Shown here: piece after piece, positions 6,567 to 11,320 of the stretch
Position numbering within the stretch: the first letter of the stretch is position 1
How the letters are laid out: the number at the start of each line of letters is the position of its first letter
DNA from: CAVPEW01 sp050247895
GTDB taxonomy: Bacteria; Actinomycetota; Acidimicrobiia; Acidimicrobiales; VFJN01
NCBI GenBank assembly: GCA_050247895.1
Contig: JBFWTJ010000116.1
Coordinates: forward strand, 1-11,320
Length of the DNA: 11,320 nt
Direction of reading: 5' to 3'
Position numbers and translations under genes: made by a program
The notes under the pieces: model-generated
Told to the model about the DNA's origin: nothing
Database searches by the model: none
The model's input: the letters and a program-made list of their open reading frames with translations, nothing else

Positions 6567-7864
6567 CAGGCCTCGCCCACGACGCGCAGGACCGAGCCGA
6601 TCCGGTCGACCGAGTCGAGGTCGCGCAGGTCCCGCAGGGTCGCCTGGACGTCGGCCTCCCGGGCCAGGTGGGTGATGAAGATGAGGCGGGCCTCCTCGCC
6701 CAGGCCCTCCTGCTCCATCGAGCGGATCGACACCTGGTGGTCGGCGAAGATCCCGGCCACCTGGGCCAGCACGCCGGGCCGGTCGGCGACCTCCAGGTTC
6801 AGGTAGTAGGCCGAGCGCAGCTCGTCGAGGGGCCGGATCCGGGCCTTGCCCAGCTGGCCGACCGAGCCGTGGGCCCCCTTGCGGAGGTTCACCGCGGCGT
6901 CGATCAGGTCGCCCAGCACCGCGCTGGCGGTCGGCCCGCCGCCCGCGCCCCGACCGAAGAACATGAGGTCGCCCACCGCGGCGCCCTCCACGAACACCGC
7001 GTTGAAGCTGTCGCGCACCGCGGCCAGGGGGTGGGCCGCGGGGACCATCGCCGGGTGGACCCGCACGCCGATCTCGCCGTCGACCGACTCGGCCACGGCC
7101 AGCAGCTTGATGACGTAGCCCATGCGCCGGGCGAAGCCGATGTCGGCCGGGGTGATCGACGAGATGCCCTCGTGGTGCACGTCGCCGGCCACCACCCGGG
7201 CGCCGAAGGCGATGCTGGCGATGATGGCCGCCTTGGCCCCGGCGTCGTGGCCCTCCACGTCTGCGGTCGGGTCCCGCTCCGCGTAGCCCAGGCTCTGGGC
7301 CTCGGCCAGGGCGTCGGCGTAGGTGGCGCCGTGGTCCGACATGCGGGTGAGGATGAAGTTGGTGGTGCCGTTGACGATGCCCATCACCCGGGTGATGCGC
7401 TCGCCGACCAGCGACTCCCGCAGGGGCCGGATGATGGGGATGCCCCCGGCCACGGCCGCCTCGAAGAGCAGGTCGACCCCGGCCGCCTCGGCCGCCGGGA
7501 ACAGCTCGAAGCCGACGTTGGCCAGCAGCTCCTTGTTGGCGGTGACGACCGGCTTGCCGGCCTTGAGCGCGGCGAGGATCAGCTCGCGGGCCGGCTCGAT
7601 GCCCCCGATGACCTCGACCACCACGTCGACGTCGGGGTCCTCCACGACCGAGGCCGCGTCGGTCGTGAGCAGCTCGGGCGCGAGCTCGACGGCGCGCTCG
7701 CGGGCCAGGCTGCGCACCGCGACCCGGGCCACCTCGAGGCGCACGCCGGTCCGGGCCTCGATCTCGACGGCCTGGGCCGCCACCAGGCCGGCCAGCGCGG
7801 CGCCGACGTTGCCGCAGCCCAGCAGGCCGACCCGCACCACCTCGGTCGTCCGTCCCGTCGTCAC
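6566..7864 (-). CDS. hom: Homoserine dehydrogenase with C-terminal ACT domain
   Basis: NAD(P)-dependent reduction of aspartate semialdehyde to homoserine, the branch point to threonine and methionine. It has 432 residues. The N-terminal Rossmann fold shows GLLGCGNVG (13-21), and TANKELLA (108-115) is the usual cofactor and substrate segment. VNGTTNFILTRM (164-175) and DPTADVEGHDAGAKAAI (198-214) carry the family signature with catalytic D207 and K211. A C-terminal ACT domain (about 353-430, LNLEVADRPGVLAQVAGIFA) predicts feedback inhibition, most likely by threonine. It is monofunctional, with no aspartokinase part. The start is GTG at 7864-7862. No Shine-Dalgarno stands before it, but a -10-like TACGAT ends seven bases upstream, which suggests a leaderless message. 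It overlaps thrC by one base. Confidence 0.97.
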   Translation of the reverse strand: MTTGRTTEVVRVGLLGCGNVGAALAGLVAAQAVEIEARTGVRLEVARVAVRSLARERAVELAPELLTTDAASVVEDPDVDVVVEVIGGIEPARELILAALKAGKPVVTANKELLANVGFELFPAAEAAGVDLLFEAAVAGGIPIIRPLRESLVGERITRVMGIVNGTTNFILTRMSDHGATYADALAEAQSLGYAERDPTADVEGHDAGAKAAIIASIAFGARVVAGDVHHEGISSITPADIGFARRMGYVIKLLAVAESVDGEIGVRVHPAMVPAAHPLAAVRDSFNAVFVEGAAVGDLMFFGRGAGGGPTASAVLGDLIDAAVNLRKGAHGSVGQLGKARIRPLDELRSAYYLNLEVADRPGVLAQVAGIFADHQVSIRSMEQEGLGEEARLIFITHLAREADVQATLRDLRDLDSVDRIGSVLRVVGEA

Positions 7865-7870
7865 CGTCGC

Positions 7871-7876
7871 ATCGTA
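7871..7876 (-). promoter_or_regulatory. Candidate -10 element for leaderless hom transcript
   Basis: The minus strand reads TACGAT, matching the actinobacterial TANNNT pattern. Exactly six bases separate it from the hom GTG, so transcription starting seven bases after the box would begin on the G of the start codon. The lack of a ribosome binding site before hom agrees with this. No convincing -35 is visible; CTGACC lies 20 bases upstream, which is too far. One hexamer in GC-rich DNA can arise by chance. Confidence 0.4.
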
Positions 7877-7898
7877 GGGGCCGGCGGCCAGGGAGCGG

Positions 7899-8927
7899 TC
7901 AGCCGGTGTAGCGCGGCCTGGCGGCGATCGGCCGGGCCGGGCCGCCCGGGACGGGACGGGGCGCCGGGGCCACCGTGGTGGTCGTGGGGGCCGCGGTCGT
8001 CGTGGTCGTCGGATCCGGTTCGGCCGGGTCGGCGCAGCCGGGGTCGGCCTCGTAGGTCACCACGACCAGCCCCTGGCCGAAGTGACCGACGTCGAGCACC
8101 TCACCACCGGCGGGCACGAGCGACGAGCCGCCCCCGCCACCGCCGGCCGACACCGCCGCCGCACCCCACTCGCCACCGCCGCCGCCCCCGGCCAGGCCCC
8201 CGCCACCCCCGCCCCCGGCGTTGACCCACGTGTCGAAGTCGCCCTTGACGTCCGCCCCCGCGCCGCCCTGGCCGGGCTGGCCGTCGCCCGCGGTCGTGGC
8301 CCCGTCGTCGTCGCTGCCGGCCACGCCGGGCTGGTCCCCCGCCGCACCGCCGCCACCCTGGCCCTGGGCACCCTCGCCGTCCGCGCCGACGCCACCCGCC
8401 GCGCCCCCGCCGTCGTTCTCCCGGCCGGCACCACCACCGCCACCGGCCAGAGCGAGGACCTCCCCACCCCGACGGACCTCGCTCGCCCCACCACCACCGG
8501 CACCCGCGGCGCGGTGCAGCGCGAAGGCGTGGCTCTCGGGGACCGACCCCCCGTCACCACCGCCGTTGTAGCCCCCGGCCCCGCCCGGCACCGGCGTGTC
8601 CAGGTCGTCCTCCTGGACGTAGCCGGGCTCGCCCCGGCCCCCGACCACCACGGTGAGCACCTCCCCGGGGGTCACCTCCAGCGTCCCGGTGACGATCGCC
8701 CCGGGCCCACCGGCGGTGATGACCTGCTCGTTGCGCACGATCGGCCCGCCGTCGGTGCCCCGCAGCTCGACCTCCAGGGTGCACACCTCGGCCGGCACGA
8801 CCCAGTCGACCGGCGCGAACGTGAGCTCGAACTGCTCGGTCACCGGCGCAGCCTGGGCGGCGGGCACCGCCCCACCACCGACGACACCGATGAGCGAGAC
8901 CCCGGCCAGGACGCGACGAACCTGCAT
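7899..8927 (-). CDS. Secreted glycine-rich protein of unknown function
   Basis: 342 residues with a likely signal peptide: MQVRRVLAGV, a hydrophobic core, then AAQA with cleavage expected near residue 26. The RR near the start could also suit the Tat route. The mature part opens with a beta-like region (about 30-100) containing C49 and ending LTVVVGGRGEPGY. A glycine-rich domain follows (about 115-270), with ASEVRRGGEVLALAGGGGGAG and two long Gly tracts. The segment GGEVLDVGHFGQGLVVVTYEAD closes it, with C298 possibly pairing with C49. The layout resembles the Gly-rich domain group found in ALK-type receptors and many bacterial exported proteins (Pfam Gly_rich). The tail is a Thr/Pro linker (305-325) and a short basic end. 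No sortase motif or C-terminal membrane helix is seen, so it is probably released or loosely wall-bound. It sits between lysA and hom, where the standard locus has no gene. No strong ribosome binding site precedes the ATG at 8927; a GTG at codon 3 is possible. Confidence 0.85.
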   Translation of the reverse strand: MQVRRVLAGVSLIGVVGGGAVPAAQAAPVTEQFELTFAPVDWVVPAEVCTLEVELRGTDGGPIVRNEQVITAGGPGAIVTGTLEVTPGEVLTVVVGGRGEPGYVQEDDLDTPVPGGAGGYNGGGDGGSVPESHAFALHRAAGAGGGGASEVRRGGEVLALAGGGGGAGRENDGGGAAGGVGADGEGAQGQGGGGAAGDQPGVAGSDDDGATTAGDGQPGQGGAGADVKGDFDTWVNAGGGGGGGLAGGGGGGEWGAAAVSAGGGGGGSSLVPAGGEVLDVGHFGQGLVVVTYEADPGCADPAEPDPTTTTTAAPTTTTVAPAPRPVPGGPARPIAARPRYTG

Positions 8928-8935
8928 GCGGGACT

Positions 8936-8958
8936 GGACGCCGGGCGGGCCCGTGTCC
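8936..8958 (-). other. Imperfect hairpin between lysA and the glycine-rich gene
   Basis: On the minus strand GGAC pairs with GTCC and CGGG with CCCG around a CCCG loop, with a small internal bulge (A opposite GC). It lies in the 52-base gap after lysA, just before the start of the glycine-rich gene. No T-run follows, so a role as terminator or as a brake on translation is only a possibility. Confidence 0.3.
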
Positions 8959-8960
8959 TT

Positions 8961-8984
8961 ACACCTGTCAGCACACCTGTCAGC
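8961..8984. repeat. Perfect 12-bp tandem repeat at the lysA stop
   Basis: Two exact copies of ACACCTGTCAGC stand end to end (8961-8972 and 8973-8984); on the minus strand the unit reads GCTGACAGGTGT. The lysA TGA lies inside the first copy read. Because the unit is 12 bases, a second TGA follows in frame, and then a TAA. It may be a slippage duplication or a pair of operator half-sites spaced about one helical turn apart. Confidence 0.85.
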
Positions 8985-10266
8985 CGACGTCGGTGGCCAG
9001 CAGGTCCTCGACCGTCTCCCGGCGCACCACCACGCGGGCCACCCCGTCCCGGACGAAGACCACCGCGGGGCGGGTGACCGTGTTGTAGTTGGAGCCCATC
9101 GAGTGGCCGTAGGCGCCGGTCACCGGCGTGGCCACGACGTCGCCCACCGCCACGTCGGCGGGCAACCGTGCGTCGCGCACCAGCAGGTCGCCCGACTCGC
9201 AGTGCTTGCCCACGATGGTGACCGTGCGCGGGCGCCCGGCGCCGGGCGCCCGGGGCAGGAAGGCCTCGTAGCCCGAGCCGTACAGGACCGGGCGGGGGTT
9301 GTCGGACATGCCGCCGTCCACCGCGAGGTAGGTCCGCACCCCGGGGACCTCCTTGATCGTGCCGACCCGGTAGAGGGTCAGCGCGGCCCGGGCCACGATC
9401 GAGCGGCCCGGCTCGGCGGTGACCCGGGCCTCGATCCCCGCGGCCCGCCAGGCGTCGAGCACGGCCCGGCCCCACTCGGCGATGGTGGGTGCCTCCTCGC
9501 CCTCGACGTAGGCCACGCCGAGGCCGCCGCCGATCGAGACCTCCTCGACCCCGAGGGCCCGCACCCAGGGGGCCACGACCTCGATGGCCTGGTGGAAGAA
9601 GTCGGCCACGAACACCTGGCTGCCGATGTGCATGTGGATGCCGACCAGCTCGACGGACCGGGACGCCCGGGCCCGGGCCACGGCCCGCTCGGCGTCGCCC
9701 GACGCCAGGCCGAAGCCGAACTTGGAGTCGACCTGGCCGGTCCGGACGAACTCGTGGGTGTGGGCCTCCACGCCGGGCGTGACCCGGACCAGCACCCGGG
9801 GCACGACGCCGTCGGCCGCGTGCAGGGCCTCGAGCCGGTCGAGCTCGTCGAAGCTGTCGACCACGATCCGGTGCACGCCGGCGGACCGGGCCGCGGCCAG
9901 CTCGGCCCCGTCCTTGTTGTTGCCGTGGAGGACCAGCCGGCCGGCCGGCACGCCCGCGGCCAGCGCCACCTGCAGCTCGCCCAGGGTGGCCACGTCGAGG
10001 TGCATGCCCTCCTCGTGGGCCAACCGGGCCATGGCCCGGCACAGGAAGGCCTTGGTCGCGTAGGCGACCCCGTCGCCGAAGGTGGCCACGGCCTCGCGGC
10101 AGCGGGCCCGGAGGTGGTCCTCGTCGTAGACGAAGAGCGGCGTGCCGTGCGCCTCGGCCAGCTCGGCCAGGTCGCACCCGCCGACCCGCAGCCCGCCGGA
10201 GGGGCCGACCTCGGCCGTGTCGGGCAGCAGCGCGGTCGGCAGGGGTCCCCCGGAGGGCCCGGTCAC
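8980..10266 (-). CDS. lysA: Diaminopimelate decarboxylase
   Basis: PLP enzyme of fold type III that decarboxylates meso-diaminopimelate to lysine, the last step of lysine synthesis. It has 428 residues. The PLP lysine is K72 in VAYATKAFLCRAM. HMHIGSQ lies at 211-217, GGGLGVAY (phosphate-binding glycines) at 247-254, and AEPGRSIVA at 284-292. The partner-subunit active-site segment CESGDLL (C356) lies at 356-362, and Y386 is in TGAYGHSM. All key residues and a normal family length are present. The GTG start at 10266-10264 overlaps the argS stop as GTGA, with GGAG (10275-10272) five bases upstream, which settles the start. The open frame extends farther upstream only as a shadow of argS. The argS-lysA pair is a long-known actinobacterial arrangement, and the overlap implies coupled translation. 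The stop lies within a 12-bp tandem repeat. Confidence 0.97.
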   Translation of the reverse strand: MTGPSGGPLPTALLPDTAEVGPSGGLRVGGCDLAELAEAHGTPLFVYDEDHLRARCREAVATFGDGVAYATKAFLCRAMARLAHEEGMHLDVATLGELQVALAAGVPAGRLVLHGNNKDGAELAAARSAGVHRIVVDSFDELDRLEALHAADGVVPRVLVRVTPGVEAHTHEFVRTGQVDSKFGFGLASGDAERAVARARASRSVELVGIHMHIGSQVFVADFFHQAIEVVAPWVRALGVEEVSIGGGLGVAYVEGEEAPTIAEWGRAVLDAWRAAGIEARVTAEPGRSIVARAALTLYRVGTIKEVPGVRTYLAVDGGMSDNPRPVLYGSGYEAFLPRAPGAGRPRTVTIVGKHCESGDLLVRDARLPADVAVGDVVATPVTGAYGHSMGSNYNTVTRPAVVFVRDGVARVVVRRETVEDLLATDVG

Positions 10267-11320
10267 ATCGACTCCGGCGCGCTCACCCCGAGCAGGCCGA
10301 GCCCGATGGACAGGCCGACCCGCGTCGCCTCGACCAGCCACAGGCGGGCCTGGGTCAGCTCGGCGGGCACGTCGCCGATCACGTAGCAGTCGTGGTAGAA
10401 GCCGTGGAACCGCCCGGCCAGCTCGCGGACCCAGGTCGTGACCCGGTGCGGCGCCCGCTCGGTGCAGGCCAGGGCCACCACCTCGGGCAGCTCGGACAGG
10501 CTGCGGAGCAGGTCGAGCTCCCGCTCGTGGACCAGCACCGACAGGTCGGCCTCGGCCAGCGGGCGGGCCTCGACGCCGGCCTCGGCGGCCCGGCGGCGGA
10601 TCGAGTGGATCCGGGCGTGGGCGTACTGCACGTAGAAGACGGGGTTGTCCATCGACCGCGCCGTGATCACGTCCAGGTCGATGGTCTGGCGGGTGTCGAG
10701 CGACTGGAGCAGGAAGGTGAGCCGGGCCACGTCGGGGCCGACCGCGTCGACCAGGTCGTCGAGCAGCACCAGCTCGCCGGCCCGCTTGGACAGGCGGACC
10801 TGCTCGCCGTGGCGGACCAGGGTGACGAGCTGGCCCAGGACGATCTCGATCTCGTCGGCCGAGTGGCCCAGGGCCTGGAGGCCGGCGACCAGGCGGGGCT
10901 GGTACCCGTGGTGGTCGGCCCCCCACACGTCGACGAGCAGCTCCCAGCCCCGGGCGAACTTGTCCCGGTGGTAGGCCAGGTCGGGCAGCAGGTAGGTGGG
11001 CTCGCCGTCCGACTTGACCAGCACCCGGTCCTTGTCGTCGCCGTGGTCGGTCGAGCGCAGCCAGGTGGCCCCGTCGGACTCGTAGGTCGCGCCACGCGCC
11101 GCGAGGTCGGCCAGGGTGGCGTCGATCGCGCCCGAGCCGACCAGGCTGCGCTCGCTGAACCAGGTGTCGAACCGCACCCCGATCCGCTCCAGGCTGGCGG
11201 CCAGGTCGGCCCTCACCCGGGCGTAGCCCCACTCGGCCGGGTCGACGTCGTCGGGCATCTCGGCGGCCCACTCGACGATGTAGTCGCCGGCGTAGCCGCC
11301 CTCGGGCAGCTCGGAACCGG
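10263..11320 (-). CDS. argS: Arginyl-tRNA synthetase (5' part beyond window)
   Basis: Class I synthetase that charges tRNA-Arg. The last 351 residues are present; the N-terminal domain and the HIGH motif lie beyond base 11320. Visible marks are LPEGGYAGDYIVEWA at the window edge, the active-site segment VWGADHHGYQPRL, and the KMSKS equivalent RLSKRAGELVLLDDLV (RLSKR at residues 175-179 of the part seen). The DALR anticodon-binding domain begins near NPVFYVQYAHARIHSI (residues 225-240) and runs to the end. The C-terminus ends GVSAPESM, close to the usual hydrophobic family ending. The stop is overlapped by the lysA start, and the frame is open to the window edge without interruption. Confidence 0.97.
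   Translation of the reverse strand, partial: GSELPEGGYAGDYIVEWAAEMPDDVDPAEWGYARVRADLAASLERIGVRFDTWFSERSLVGSGAIDATLADLAARGATYESDGATWLRSTDHGDDKDRVLVKSDGEPTYLLPDLAYHRDKFARGWELLVDVWGADHHGYQPRLVAGLQALGHSADEIEIVLGQLVTLVRHGEQVRLSKRAGELVLLDDLVDAVGPDVARLTFLLQSLDTRQTIDLDVITARSMDNPVFYVQYAHARIHSIRRRAAEAGVEARPLAEADLSVLVHERELDLLRSLSELPEVVALACTERAPHRVTTWVRELAGRFHGFYHDCYVIGDVPAELTQARLWLVEATRVGLSIGLGLLGVSAPESM

Noticed and set aside
34..6806. Very long plus-strand open frames (for example 34-1962, 2375-3931, 4094-5773, 5037-6806)
   Set aside because: They lie antisense to well-identified genes with catalytic motifs intact. GC-rich third positions remove stop codons from other frames. Their translations are low-complexity strings rich in Arg, Gly, Pro and Val with no recognisable domain.
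8118..8585. Glycine-rich tract as a PE_PGRS-type mycobacterial protein or as a simple repeat array
   Set aside because: There is no PE domain, and a signal peptide is present instead. The glycine runs are irregular in length and spacing rather than a tandem DNA repeat.
6668..10386. Plus-strand open frames opposite hom and lysA (6668-8224, 8653-10386)
   Set aside because: Same cause: shadows of the minus-strand genes, with no ribosome binding site or family resemblance.
8980..11271. One 763-residue minus-strand frame suggesting an argS-lysA fusion
   Set aside because: The upstream half is out of frame with ArgRS and reads as low-complexity sequence. The real lysA start is the GTG at 10266 with its own ribosome binding site, and argS is intact in another frame.

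Overview
The window reads as a GC-rich chromosomal segment from an actinobacterium. All ten recognisable genes lie on the minus strand and are tightly packed. In transcription order they are: argS (5' end outside the window), lysA, a secreted glycine-rich protein, hom, thrC, a phosphoglycerate-mutase-like gene, rho, rpmE, an unrecognised gene, and prfA (3' end outside the window). From general knowledge this matches the conserved actinobacterial order argS-lysA-hom-thrC-thrB-rho-rpmE-prfA known from Mycobacterium. Several genes differ from that reference. This, with the very high GC, would fit a deep-branching actinobacterium such as an Acidimicrobiia member, but that placement is inference only.

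Right part (about 7860-11320): argS and lysA overlap by four bases (GTGA). After lysA comes a perfect 12-bp tandem repeat and a short hairpin. Next is a 342-residue exported glycine-rich protein that does not belong to the usual locus. A hom gene follows, with a TACGAT box placed exactly for a leaderless transcript starting at its GTG.

Middle (about 4050-7864): hom and thrC overlap by one base (TGATG), and thrC is followed four bases later by an alkaline-phosphatase-superfamily gene of the ApgM type. This gene occupies the slot where other actinobacteria carry the GHMP-type homoserine kinase thrB, and no GHMP kinase is present in the window. The simplest reading is a threonine pathway module in which a phosphoglycerate-mutase-like protein acts as homoserine kinase: Hom makes homoserine, the ApgM-like protein phosphorylates it, and ThrC converts O-phosphohomoserine to threonine. 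ThrC itself is the long 'MRYVSTRG' type seen in proteobacteria, not the short mycobacterial type. LysA makes lysine in the sister branch of the aspartate family.

Left part (1-4051): a 129-bp leader with a 7-bp-stem hairpin precedes rho, whose protein has a long low-complexity acidic and then Arg-rich N-terminal insertion. rpmE encodes a four-cysteine zinc-type L31. An unrecognised 318-residue protein follows, starting at a TTG that overlaps the rpmE stop, and it abuts prfA with no gap. The window holds no RNA gene, mobile element or CRISPR array that I can see.
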